DNA from: Xenococcaceae cyanobacterium MO_167.B27
GTDB taxonomy: Bacteria; Cyanobacteriota; Cyanobacteriia; Cyanobacteriales; Xenococcaceae
Assembly: GCA_030065935.1 (NCBI GenBank)
Contig: JASJCP010000010.1
Location: 1 to 64,000 of the forward strand
Reading direction: 5' to 3'
Length of the DNA: 64,000 bases
Numbering within the stretch: the first letter of the stretch is position 1; every line of letters starts with the position of its first letter. The translations under genes were made by a program, and so were the position numbers. Below the pieces are notes generated by a model. The model searched no databases. It had not been told where the DNA came from and saw only the letters and a list, made by a program, of their open reading frames with translations. Shown here piece by piece: positions 53,669 to 62,726 of this stretch.

Positions 53669-54640
53669 ATGGAAAAAGAACATTATCAAAAAGGTATCCA
53701 TAAAGCCAAAATTGGCAATTACACTGAAGCAATCAAGGAATTTACCGAAGCCATTGAAATTAATCCTAAGTTTGCCGATGCTTACTATCGTCGTGGATTA
53801 GCTTATTCTGAAATAGAACAATTTGACAAAGCGATCGCAGATTATAATTCCAGTCTCAATCTTAACACTCGACAAATAGAAGTATATTTTAGCCGTGCTT
53901 CCGCTTTACTAGCTGCTGACAATATTCAAGGAAGCATTATGGATATTCAGGCAATTCTCACCCTGGATTCTAATTATGTTCGGGCATATAAATTATGGGC
54001 TAAAATCTGTATTCGTCTCCAAGAATTCGATCGCGCCATCGAACATTATAAAACTGCAGGTGAAATCTATTTAGACCGCAAAGATAAAGAAGGTTGTAGT
54101 TTCTGTATTGCTAAAATCCGCCATATAGAACAACAAAAAATAGCAGCCCAAGGTGGAGTTACTAATGACGCTTTTCTCAAACAAGTTAAGCAAAAAATTC
54201 AGCAAGGCAGATTTACAGAAGCATTTGCAGATTGTAACTGGCTTCTGCAACTAGATAGCTACGATGCTCAAGCATATTATTATCGGGGAAATATTAGCAT
54301 TCGCTTAGGAGCATACGAACAAGCAAAGACTGATTTGCGTAAAGCTTCCCAGTATTTTCGCAGTCAGGGAAAAATTGCCGAATCAGAAAAAATGGAGCGG
54401 ATTTGTGTAGAATTGCAACTAAAAGATGCTTATTCTGAAACTACTGCTAACAAATCAACTCGTTCATTTACCCGCACTCGTTCCCCTCAAAATGCCCTAC
54501 AGTACAGACTTTATCGCTTAGTTGATAATTGGAATATCGCTCAAGGATTAGTGGAAGGATTAAAGTTGTCTCATCCAGGGATGTCAGAAAATTGGTACTG
54601 GGAAAAAGCCATTTATGAAATTGAGCGCGATCGCTTGTAA
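53669..54640 (+). CDS. TPR-repeat protein
   Basis: This 323-aa soluble protein has at least five tetratricopeptide units in the N-terminal two-thirds (HYQKGIHKAKIGNYTEAIKE, ADAYYRRGLAYSEIEQFDKA and others at about 3-140, again at 165-230). A C-terminal region of about 60 residues (LVEGLKLSHPGMSENWYWEK) looks like a conserved cyanobacterial tail. TPRs mediate protein-protein contacts; partner unknown. It lies 44 bp after the MFS gene on the same strand. Confidence 0.88.
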   Translation: MEKEHYQKGIHKAKIGNYTEAIKEFTEAIEINPKFADAYYRRGLAYSEIEQFDKAIADYNSSLNLNTRQIEVYFSRASALLAADNIQGSIMDIQAILTLDSNYVRAYKLWAKICIRLQEFDRAIEHYKTAGEIYLDRKDKEGCSFCIAKIRHIEQQKIAAQGGVTNDAFLKQVKQKIQQGRFTEAFADCNWLLQLDSYDAQAYYYRGNISIRLGAYEQAKTDLRKASQYFRSQGKIAESEKMERICVELQLKDAYSETTANKSTRSFTRTRSPQNALQYRLYRLVDNWNIAQGLVEGLKLSHPGMSENWYWEKAIYEIERDRL

Positions 54641-55041
54641 TACCGTTTTTATTTAAGTTTGGCTGACTGGGGAGAGTCGGGATAAAGATTTGTAGCAAAT
54701 ATGAGCGCAATTTGATGTAAGTATGCTTTTTGTTAAAAGATTAGGACATATAAATGAGAAAATAAAGGATAAGGAATAAGGAAATATAAGCGGTAACTAA
54801 TTTCCTCCCTCCTCATCCCTCAACGGGTCGATTGGATATGGTGAGCAGGGCGTACAAGGTTTCAAGGTTTCCTCGAAACACAGCCTAACCCTATGAAGGT
54901 CAAAACCCATCAATATAGTACTTAGGTACTTACTTATTGCAGAACCACCCCCCCTTTAGTTGGGGGGATTCCGATTAACTAGGAATTGCTCCGTTTTACC
55001 GACTACTGAGCCTTAATGATTTAATGATGATGCAAGCCCTA
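54641..55041. other. Convergent spacer between TPR gene and gnd
   Basis: No gene is seen in 401 bp. A G-run/C-run stem near 54949-54969 (CCCCCC ... GGGGGG, from accccccctttagttgg to ggggggatt) could act as a terminator in this convergent gap, though it lacks a T-run. Confidence 0.5.
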
Positions 55042-56463
55042 TTACTTAGCTGTCCATTCAGTGTGGACAAACTCACCTCTGGGTTTGTCGATTCTTTCAT
55101 AGGTATGTGCGCCAAAATAATCCCGTTGTGCTTGAGTGAGATTTTGGGGTAGGCGATCACGTCTATAACTATCAAAGTAATCGAGAGACGCACTAAAAGC
55201 AGGAACAGCAATACCTAAACTGTTAGAAGTTGCTAACACTTCGCGCCAAGCTTCCTGACGGTCTAGAATACTTTGTTTGAACTCTGGAGCGAGTAACAAA
55301 TTAGGCAGACTAGGATTATCAATAAACGCTGATTGAATCTTACCTAAGAATCCAGCGCGAATAATACATCCACCCTTCCAAATACGAGCGCATTCACTTA
55401 AATTCAAGTCATAGTTAAACTCTAATGATGCCTTACTCAACAGAGCCATTCCTTGAGCATAGGAACACATTTTGGAGCAATAGAGAGCATCTCTAACTTT
55501 ATTAATGAAGGCTGCTTTATCTCCCTCATATTTGCCTGTAGGACCAGTTAGATCCTTGGCTGCTGCTACCCGTTCATCTTTGTAAGCAGACATAACACGA
55601 GCATTAACGGCAGCATAGATAGTGGGAATTGGTACACCCAATTCCAGAGAACTTACTACAGTCCAACGCCCTGTGCCTTTTTGTCCAGCAGCATCAAGAA
55701 TTAAATCTACCAAGGGTGAATCAGTTGTTGGATCGATGTAGTTAAAAATATCTGCTGTAATTTCAATCAAAAAGGAATTCAACTCATCAGTAGTATTCCA
55801 CTCAGCAAATACTTCATGTAACTCTTGATGATTTAACCCTAAGCCATTTTTAAGTATATCGTAAGCTTCGGCAATAAGCTGCATATCGCCATACTCAATA
55901 CCATTGTGAACCATCTTGACATAATGTCCAGCACCACGAGGACCGATATAGGTAACACAAGCACCATCATCTACTTGAGCAGCAATTTGGGTCAAAATTG
56001 GCTCTAATTCCTTATAAGCTGCCTCTGTACCTCCTGGCATGAGACTAGGACCATTTAACGCCCCTTCTTCGCCACCACTGACTCCCATACCTACAAAACC
56101 AAGTCCTGTAGCTTCTAGATCTTTGGTGCGTCGCTCCGTATCATCATAAAGAGAGTTACCGCCATCAATAATCATATCCCCTTCATCTAATAAGGGTTTT
56201 AGTTGTTCGATGACTTTATCTACAGGGCCCCCTGCTTTAACCATCACTAAAATTTTACGGGGACGTTCTAAAACCTGGACAAATTCTTCCAGAGAGTAAG
56301 CAGGAACAACATCTTTACCAGTTGCTCTCTGAGTCATAAAAGCCTCAGTTTTAGCAGCAGTACGATTATATACGGCAATAGGAAAACCTCTACTCTCTAC
56401 GTTGAGAGCTAAGTTTTCTCCCATTACGGCTAAACCAATTACACCAAAAGTTCTCTTTGTCAT
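55042..56463 (-). CDS. gnd: 6-phosphogluconate dehydrogenase (decarboxylating)
   Basis: This 473-aa enzyme oxidises 6-phosphogluconate to ribulose 5-phosphate with NADP+ in the oxidative pentose phosphate pathway. The N-terminal Rossmann fold opens FGVIGLAVMGENLALN with NADP-binding residues in YNRTAAKTE. The substrate loop is IIDGGNSLYDDTERR, and HYVKMVHNGIEYGDMQLI contains the catalytic lysine. The C-terminal helical domain and YFGAHTYER tail are complete; length fits (about 470). Usual companions such as zwf and opcA are not in the window. Confidence 0.96.
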   Translation of the reverse strand: MTKRTFGVIGLAVMGENLALNVESRGFPIAVYNRTAAKTEAFMTQRATGKDVVPAYSLEEFVQVLERPRKILVMVKAGGPVDKVIEQLKPLLDEGDMIIDGGNSLYDDTERRTKDLEATGLGFVGMGVSGGEEGALNGPSLMPGGTEAAYKELEPILTQIAAQVDDGACVTYIGPRGAGHYVKMVHNGIEYGDMQLIAEAYDILKNGLGLNHQELHEVFAEWNTTDELNSFLIEITADIFNYIDPTTDSPLVDLILDAAGQKGTGRWTVVSSLELGVPIPTIYAAVNARVMSAYKDERVAAAKDLTGPTGKYEGDKAAFINKVRDALYCSKMCSYAQGMALLSKASLEFNYDLNLSECARIWKGGCIIRAGFLGKIQSAFIDNPSLPNLLLAPEFKQSILDRQEAWREVLATSNSLGIAVPAFSASLDYFDSYRRDRLPQNLTQAQRDYFGAHTYERIDKPRGEFVHTEWTAK

Positions 56464-57114
56464 AAAACAATAAATCTATGTTGAAGATTGTCTTGATTTT
56501 CAGGCTAGCGCGACCCACTAACAAGATGCTGTAAAAAAGGTATTAAGACTATATTGACTATAATTTTTGGAGAAGGGGACGTGGGAAATCGGCGTTGGGT
56601 ATAGGGTGTAGGGTGTAGGGGTTGGAGATTGGAGGAAGTAATACTTGTTACTTGTTAATTTTGAATGGAGGAATGGGGAATGGGGAAAAGCTAGAGTGTT
56701 CCTAATCTCTAATCTTGTGGTAAACCTTCATGTGGTGGGAAGTTGATCAGGTTGCACTAAAGAAAAAAAGATATAGCATTAATGGTGACATCGAAAAAAC
56801 TTGAATTATGTAAATATGGTTTATCTTTGACGAAGTCCAAGGTACTCCGCCTTCTGAAGGCGGAGTACCTTAGACTCCTCTAAAAATCAAAATTCTCTGA
56901 CTAAAATGCTATTTTAGAAGTCTTCAGTAACCAGTAAACAGCAATTGCCCTTGAAGGGTTGAATTTTCTGCTTCACTTTATTCAATGAAGAGTCTCCAAC
57001 TTATAGTGATCAATCCTACTAATATATATTGAACTGATTACTGATTTAGATGACGCTACTGCTGTTCCAGGATTTAGTTAAGAAGTTGACTAATTATTGA
57101 CGATACTTAGAATT
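56464..57114. other. Spacer with long palindrome and heptamer repeat
   Basis: No gene is seen over 650 bp. Three 7-bp units lie at 56600-56620 (TATAGGG, TGTAGGG, TGTAGGG). The near-perfect palindrome at 56834-56876 is the main feature. Confidence 0.65.
56834..56876. repeat. 33-bp near-perfect palindrome with outer arms
   Basis: AAGGTACTCCGCCTTC (56839-56854) and GAAGGCGGAGTACCTT (56856-56871) are perfect 16-bp arms around one T. Outer AGTC/GACT arms (56834-56837 and 56873-56876) extend the stem across one mismatch. A related element, including the leading GACGAAGTC, lies at 33531-33590. Confidence 0.8.
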
Positions 57115-58569
57115 ATGTTTAAATCTAAACCAAAAGAACGTTATTTGTTCACCACTCGCAGACCCAAACGGAGATTCCCTTTAATATGGTTTGTCGTTTC
57201 TGCTGTTTTGTCCCTACTGGTTGTAGAATTGATTACTCGCATCATTGTAGATGTTACAGGAAACAGAGAGGAATTTGCTCAAGCTACCGAAACAGCAGAT
57301 ATTAGCCAAAACTATGAGCTTAAGTATGTGAACCAACAGGGGGAAATATTGCCTACTTCTCCCGAGGATGGAGTTTTGGCGATAAAACCTAGTTTATCAG
57401 TGGGTTATCAATTGGTTAGTAACCAAGAAAATCCCTATTGGAAAATTAATGAGCAAGGATTTCGCGATACAGAAAATGTTTCTTTGACAAAAGCGAAAGA
57501 TGAAATCAGAATTTTCCTTCTGGGGGGTTCAACTGCTTTTGGTTATGGAAGCTCTAGTAATGAATCTGCGATCGCCGAAAAACTTGAATTACGCTTACAA
57601 CAACGTATTCAGCAACAGCGTCAAAGTCCTAGTTTCTATAAACCAGACGTATTACCTTTAGATGAAGCCAAACGGAAACAAGCCCTCGCCAAACCCTCTA
57701 AAATTAAATCAGGAAACTATCGTGTTATTAATGCAGCCGTCCCTGGTTATGCTTCTGGTAATGGGTTAGCTCAGTTAGCTTTACAAATTTTAAGTTATAA
57801 GCCTGATCTGGTGATTGTCTTAGATGGTTATCAAGATTTGATGCTAGATAGCAAGGAATCTGCTGTACAAATACCCCTAAAAAAAGTCGAGCTAGATGAT
57901 GCACCTAGTTATATGCGAGCTTCTGTAGGGAAGTTATTGCAACCTTTAGAAGATAAAAGCTATCTAGTCAAAATCTTGCAAGATTCGGTACTTACACCTC
58001 AAGTATCTAACCAAGAAAAAGCTATTTTATTTAATGAACCAGGAAATTACCTCACAGCTTATGCACCCCACGATCAAGCGGAATTACAACGGCGAGTAGA
58101 TCGCTACTTCAAAAATCACAAACAAATGGTAAATTTAGCTGCTGGTGCTGGTATTCCCGTGATTATGGCAACTCAGCCCGAAATTACAGGACGTAACCCC
58201 GCTAAATTAACCCCCACAGAAGGGGAGATTACCACTCAGTTAGGAAGAGAGTATATTAATACCATTAAGGAAAATTATCCCCGTTTTGTCGCTGTAAATC
58301 AGTATCTGGCAAAAATATTCCCGCAAAATGTTACAGCAATCAATCTCTACAATCTTAATGATAAATATCCTTCCCCTAGTTTTATTGATGCTATTCACCT
58401 AACAGATAACGCTAATACGATGGTGGCAGAACAGCTTTATTATGCAATCGCCTCCTTACCCAAGATGCAAATTGTCCCTCGCATTCCCCCTAAACCTGTT
58501 AAACCGACCGTAGAAAAAAAGGTAGAACAAAATCAAAAACAGAATCAAGAACAGAATCAAGAATCATGA
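57115..58569 (+). CDS. Membrane-anchored SGNH/GDSL-type hydrolase domain protein
   Basis: This 484-aa protein has a basic N-terminus, one transmembrane helix (about 23-44, PLIWFVVSAVLSLLVVELIT) and an SGNH-hydrolase-like domain outside. Candidate catalytic residues are S139 in FLLGGSTAFGYG and the Asp/His of SFIDAIHLTDNAN near the C-terminus; NAAVPGYASGNG and VLDGYQDLML fit the other SGNH blocks. It ends in a Gln/Asn/Lys/Glu-rich tail. Such proteins often act on cell-surface polysaccharide acyl groups; substrate unknown. The ATG at 57115 is used rather than TTG 57097. Confidence 0.75.
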   Translation: MFKSKPKERYLFTTRRPKRRFPLIWFVVSAVLSLLVVELITRIIVDVTGNREEFAQATETADISQNYELKYVNQQGEILPTSPEDGVLAIKPSLSVGYQLVSNQENPYWKINEQGFRDTENVSLTKAKDEIRIFLLGGSTAFGYGSSSNESAIAEKLELRLQQRIQQQRQSPSFYKPDVLPLDEAKRKQALAKPSKIKSGNYRVINAAVPGYASGNGLAQLALQILSYKPDLVIVLDGYQDLMLDSKESAVQIPLKKVELDDAPSYMRASVGKLLQPLEDKSYLVKILQDSVLTPQVSNQEKAILFNEPGNYLTAYAPHDQAELQRRVDRYFKNHKQMVNLAAGAGIPVIMATQPEITGRNPAKLTPTEGEITTQLGREYINTIKENYPRFVAVNQYLAKIFPQNVTAINLYNLNDKYPSPSFIDAIHLTDNANTMVAEQLYYAIASLPKMQIVPRIPPKPVKPTVEKKVEQNQKQNQEQNQES

Positions 58570-58616
58570 TTGGTTTAGATAAGGTTTTGGGGGACTAGTA
58601 ATTGGTAAAGCTGTGA

Positions 58617-58637
58617 TTGTTAGTTGTTAGTTGTTAG
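58617..58637. repeat. Heptamer tandem repeat, 3 copies (TTGTTAG)
   Basis: Three perfect 7-bp units lie between the convergent SGNH and stpA genes. The same kind of heptamer is at 15926-15953. Confidence 0.75.
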
Positions 58638-58682
58638 TTGCGTCTCATTGCTACTTGCTACTTCATCCTTACTCCTCATCCC

Positions 58683-59972
58683 TTATACCTCATCCTTTCT
58701 TTTGCTTGCTGCTATCTGAAAGCAACTGGTGTATTCTTGGTAGCCACCAGGAAACACTACATTAAGAGTAAGGGGGTCTTCTTGATCTTGGCTATCACCA
58801 GGACCCGACCTAACTCGCCATACTTCTTGCTGATTCTCAATGAGTTTCTCTAGCTTTAGGGGTTTACGGTTTTTGACTTCTCCATCACTACTGTCAACAT
58901 AAACTACAATATTGCCTGTCTGAAACTCTTGACCAATTTCTTGAATTAATTGTAAGAAACCGCGATCGCTTCCACCGCGCTTAAATTGAATTTTTCCGTC
59001 TATTTCTTGAGCTTTACTAGTAACAGTATCTCCCACACCTACCATTTTGGGCATAATAGCAGGGTCAAAGTGAGTTTTAATCATATCTAGTAGTTGTTCA
59101 TGTTTTTGCGGTGCTTGTCTAGCATTAAATTCTTCCCCCAAAGGATAACTACCAGTCTTTTGATAATAGTAACGATTGAGAATTACCAATACTCCCACTT
59201 CTTTTATTGCCCCTCTCAACATAAACTGAAAGTCAGTAGTACCAGAGTCTTTTCCTTGAGCTAGTTGGACAATTTCTCTACCGTCTAAATCTCTACCCAA
59301 GTTAGGAGCATAATGGACAAAAAAAGCATCTTCTAGCCCTTTTTGATGGGCTTCTTCTAACAATTGCTCCATCAAACTCTGCATTTTACGCTGTAGCTCA
59401 AGATAGCCATTACTACTCTCTGAAAGAGCTTCATGAAACACATTCAAGTTGGCTGTAGGAGATACCTTATTATCCAGTACTGTAGCTGCAATACACTTTT
59501 TAATCTGTTTTGGGTCTAGTCCATAATTTTCTTGTTCAAATAATTCTTCTAAATAAGCAGTAATTTTATGAGGGACTTGCTCTAAAAAAGTTAATTCTGC
59601 TTCACTAACTCCTAAGTGGGAAACATTCCCATAACAATCTTGCCATTGTACCCCACCAGCAGCTAACCCTGATAAGTAAAGACCTTTTTGTCTAACTATA
59701 TTTGGCTCATCAAAAGCCTTTTCGATAATTCTATTAATCCCTCTTGTGCCAATATGTTCTCCATTAGTCAAAACATAAAAGTGTCCTGTAAAAGATTTTA
59801 CCGCTTCTAAATATTCTGGTGCGATCGCTCTAGTCAGAGGGTCTTTCACCAAACCCATACATACACCATCAAGGTCTTGGATAATCAGGATATTTTCGGT
59901 TTTAGCTAATAAACTAATTAAACTTTGATGGTCTAGAGATAAAGAACACTGATGTAGTGGGGTAATAGACAT
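58683..59972 (-). CDS. stpA: Glucosylglycerol 3-phosphatase (salt-tolerance protein StpA/GgpP)
   Basis: This 429-aa protein dephosphorylates glucosylglycerol 3-phosphate to the compatible solute glucosylglycerol during salt acclimation. Its N-terminus (after MSITPLHQCS) carries the HAD-like nucleophile motif IIQDLDGVCMGLVKD and YVLTNGEHIGTRGINRI, and its length matches the cyanobacterial StpA family (about 420). The start is taken as ATG 59970-59972; the frame continues 33 codons upstream without family similarity. The synthase gene ggpS is not in the window. It implies that the organism faces saline conditions. Confidence 0.92.
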   Translation of the reverse strand: MSITPLHQCSLSLDHQSLISLLAKTENILIIQDLDGVCMGLVKDPLTRAIAPEYLEAVKSFTGHFYVLTNGEHIGTRGINRIIEKAFDEPNIVRQKGLYLSGLAAGGVQWQDCYGNVSHLGVSEAELTFLEQVPHKITAYLEELFEQENYGLDPKQIKKCIAATVLDNKVSPTANLNVFHEALSESSNGYLELQRKMQSLMEQLLEEAHQKGLEDAFFVHYAPNLGRDLDGREIVQLAQGKDSGTTDFQFMLRGAIKEVGVLVILNRYYYQKTGSYPLGEEFNARQAPQKHEQLLDMIKTHFDPAIMPKMVGVGDTVTSKAQEIDGKIQFKRGGSDRGFLQLIQEIGQEFQTGNIVVYVDSSDGEVKNRKPLKLEKLIENQQEVWRVRSGPGDSQDQEDPLTLNVVFPGGYQEYTSCFQIAASKRKDEV

Positions 59973-60145
59973 GAAACTAGTTTTTCTAAACTCAATACAA
60001 TATTGTCCCTTCAGCAGATAGTTTATCATTAGTTTTTTCCAGATAAATCTTACTTTCTGAAGATGAGCCAAAAATATTTTTTTGAGTAATTTATTTGGTA
60101 AATCTTGCTAGTAATCTTCCTCAATGATGTTTCCACGTATATTGT

Positions 60146-60919
60146 TTAAAACTGATCCTTCATCCCTCTTATACGCCCAAACACTCTAGCTGGTTCTTGC
60201 ATTTTAGTCACTTCTTGCAAAGACGGACTATCCCAGCGTAAAAAAGGATTAGTTTTCTTTTCAATTCCCAAGATAGAAGGAACAGTTGCTTTGCCAAAAG
60301 CGCGATCGCTCTTTACAGATTCGTATCGGTTTTGTAAATCAGCATTATATCTATCTACAGTAAGAGCAAACTTTAAATTATTGAGAGTATATTCATGGGC
60401 GCACCACACCAAAGTATTATCAGGTAAAGCTCGAAACTTACTCAAAGAATCTACCATTTGAGCAGGAGTCCCCTCAAATAAGCGACCACATCCCCCCGCA
60501 AATAAAGTATCCCCACAAAACAAATTTCCTGTATCTTCTCCCTGAGTTGGAGGAAAGTAATAGGCAATATGGGCGCGAGTGTGCCCAGGAACAAAGAACA
60601 CTTGTCCTGTTTCTCCTGCAAATTCTACTGTATCCCCTTCTTGTAAAAATACTTGTTGTCCAGGAATTCTTCCTCGATCTTCTGCACCTCCATATACACA
60701 AAGCTCCGGAAAGTGCTTGATTAACTTGCGATTTCCCCCCACATGATCCGAATGATGATGGGTATTAAAAATAGTAACTAAATTTAGCTCTAGTTCCTCT
60801 AATCTCTGTAATACTGGTTCTGCTACAGCAGGATCGACTACTGCTGCGGTACGAGTTTTGAGATCGTATAGTAAAAAGATATAGTTATCTGACAATACGG
60901 GTATGCGCTCAATCTTCAC
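60146..60919 (-). CDS. gloB: Hydroxyacylglutathione hydrolase (glyoxalase II)
   Basis: This 257-aa metallo-beta-lactamase-fold enzyme hydrolyses S-lactoylglutathione to lactate and glutathione, completing methylglyoxal detoxification. The binuclear metal motif is [11 protein letters not shown] ([10 protein letters not shown]), with further ligands in [13 protein letters not shown] and [14 protein letters not shown], and a C-terminal [10 protein letters not shown]. The start is set to GTG 60917-60919 ([15 protein letters not shown]), preceded by GAGGAA; this gives the usual family length. A longer frame exists but its N-terminus has no family match. Confidence 0.92.
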   Translation of the reverse strand: MKIERIPVLSDNYIFLLYDLKTRTAAVVDPAVAEPVLQRLEELELNLVTIFNTHHHSDHVGGNRKLIKHFPELCVYGGAEDRGRIPGQQVFLQEGDTVEFAGETGQVFFVPGHTRAHIAYYFPPTQGEDTGNLFCGDTLFAGGCGRLFEGTPAQMVDSLSKFRALPDNTLVWCAHEYTLNNLKFALTVDRYNADLQNRYESVKSDRAFGKATVPSILGIEKKTNPFLRWDSPSLQEVTKMQEPARVFGRIRGMKDQF

Positions 60920-60993
60920 TTGATAATTCCTCAATACTACACAGTTGGTGGCTGGAAAATGGAAAAAGTAATGCACCAAAGATTCTTAACTAA

Positions 60994-61365
60994 CATCTTT
61001 GCCAGTATTGGTTATATTCTTCAATGGAAGTTAAAACTGTACAACAAATGGATGTAGGCTTGATGCCTTTACCAGATAATGAATGGACTAAAGGCAAATG
61101 TAGCTTTAAAATGTTGCAATACATGGCTTGTTAAGTACCTGTAGTTGTCTCCCCAGTTAGTATGAATGCTGATATTTTGGCAATGGGGAAAGTGGGAGTA
61201 GGTGCAGTTAAAGAATCTGATTGGTATGATGCCTTAGTAATCTTATATCAAAATCATCAACTTGCTGGTAAATATGGTAAGGAGGGAAGAAGAATTGTTG
61301 AACAATATTTCAGTCAAACAATAGTAGCCAAAAAAATTGCCGAAATATTCCAAGAATTGATTTAA
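60994..61365 (+). pseudogene. Glycosyltransferase (GT4-type) pseudogene, C-terminal fragment
   Basis: The frame reads VQQMDVGLMPLPDNEWTKG and CSFKMLQYMAC, then TAA, then VPVVVSPVSMNADILA and on to a stop at 61363-61365. In intact GT4 enzymes this region is QYMACGVPVVxSPVGxN, so the TAA stands at the conserved glycine and a second glycine is a serine. The N-terminal nucleotide-binding half is missing (the frame closes at about 60991). It is a broken copy, and the part from 61162 with its own ATG (67 codons) is not a complete enzyme. Confidence 0.85.
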
Positions 61366-61486
61366 CTCAAAAACTTGGCAAAAATTAAGTTAATCATCCA
61401 TTTGCCTGGGTTCAATTTTGAGTCAATCTTCAACAGTATTGTAGATAGGTGAGCTTACTAGACGATTGTGAGGAATATACTTCATT

Positions 61487-62725
61487 ATGTTAGAAGAAAT
61501 ATCGACCCTAGAAGTAAATTTGTCAAAGCTCAAAATTTCTATTATAGTCAGCGATCTATCTAGCAGTGGTGCTGGTAGATGGGGAGGAGGGGTGCGTCCT
61601 TTTCTGCTCGCACAAACTCTTCGTAAGCTTAATTATTCTGTGGAAATGTTGGGGGTAGCTTTCGGCGAAGTCTCGCCTTCAATCCAAAATTCTGATATCC
61701 CCATAGTAGCTCTTCCCTGCCAATATCATTCAGGGTTTTTGCGAGCTACCTACAAACTAATTAATCGGATAGATGGTGATATTATCTACCCAGTCAAACT
61801 AAAACCCAGTAGCTTTGGGATTGCTTTGGTTAAAAAATTGTTGAGTCGTCGTTCTCTGATTTTGGATATTGATGACTGGGAAATGAGTTGGCATGGTGGC
61901 GATCGCTTTAAATATTCTCCCACCCCTAAACAACTGCTTCGAGATATTTTAAAACCACAAGGAGCGTTGCGATATCCCGATCACCCTCTGTACCTGCAAC
62001 AAATAGAAAAACTATCCCATTATGCAGATGCTATCACGATTCATAACCAATTTTTACAGCAACGTTTCGGCGGGATTTATATTCCTAATGGTAAAGACAC
62101 AGAACTTTTTGACCCTGCAAAATACGACCCTGAAGCTAGTCGCATCAAATACGGTTTAGAGGATTATAAGATTCTGATGTTTCCGGGCGCACCTAGACCT
62201 TATAAAGGAGTAGAAGATGTGCTGATTGCTTTAGATCAATTAAACAGACCAGACTTAAAACTGGCGATTGTGGGAGGAAGTCCTTATGATAATTACGACC
62301 AAGAATTACAAGAAAAATGGGGTAAATGGATTATTTCTCTCCCACGCTCTCCCATAAAGGAAATGCCAGCGATCGTGGCTGCTGCTCATATAATTGTAGT
62401 ACCTCAAAGAAATACTCCTGCTGCACAAGCTCAATTTCCCCTCAAGCTTACAGACGGAATGGCAATGGCAAAACCAATTATTGCTACTAATATAGGAGAT
62501 ATACCTAATATACTTGGAGATACAGGCTATCTAGTTGAGTCTAATTCTCCAGAACAGATCGGGAAAATGATTCAATATATTTTTAATAATTTAGACGAAG
62601 CTGAAGCTAAAGGAATAGCTGCTAGAAAACGCTGCTTAATGCACTATAGTCTTGATTCTATGGCAAAAATTATGCAACCAATTATTAATAAGCTCAAGGT
62701 TAATACTATTAATAAATCTATTTAA
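61487..62725 (+). CDS. Family 4 glycosyltransferase
   Basis: This 412-aa GT-B enzyme has the N-terminal glycine-rich loop SSSGAGRWGGGVRPFLLA, the linker IYIPNGKDTELFDPAKYDPE, and the C-terminal donor-binding region (LKLTDGMAMAKPIIATNIGD followed by LVESNSPEQIGKMI, the ExxE-type motif). It retains sugar configuration and uses an NDP-sugar donor, probably for extracellular or surface polysaccharide. It follows a GT4 pseudogene and is followed after 1 bp by an ABC exporter gene, so the two intact genes form an operon. Acceptor unknown. Confidence 0.88.
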   Translation: MLEEISTLEVNLSKLKISIIVSDLSSSGAGRWGGGVRPFLLAQTLRKLNYSVEMLGVAFGEVSPSIQNSDIPIVALPCQYHSGFLRATYKLINRIDGDIIYPVKLKPSSFGIALVKKLLSRRSLILDIDDWEMSWHGGDRFKYSPTPKQLLRDILKPQGALRYPDHPLYLQQIEKLSHYADAITIHNQFLQQRFGGIYIPNGKDTELFDPAKYDPEASRIKYGLEDYKILMFPGAPRPYKGVEDVLIALDQLNRPDLKLAIVGGSPYDNYDQELQEKWGKWIISLPRSPIKEMPAIVAAAHIIVVPQRNTPAAQAQFPLKLTDGMAMAKPIIATNIGDIPNILGDTGYLVESNSPEQIGKMIQYIFNNLDEAEAKGIAARKRCLMHYSLDSMAKIMQPIINKLKVNTINKSI

Positions 62726-62726
62726 C

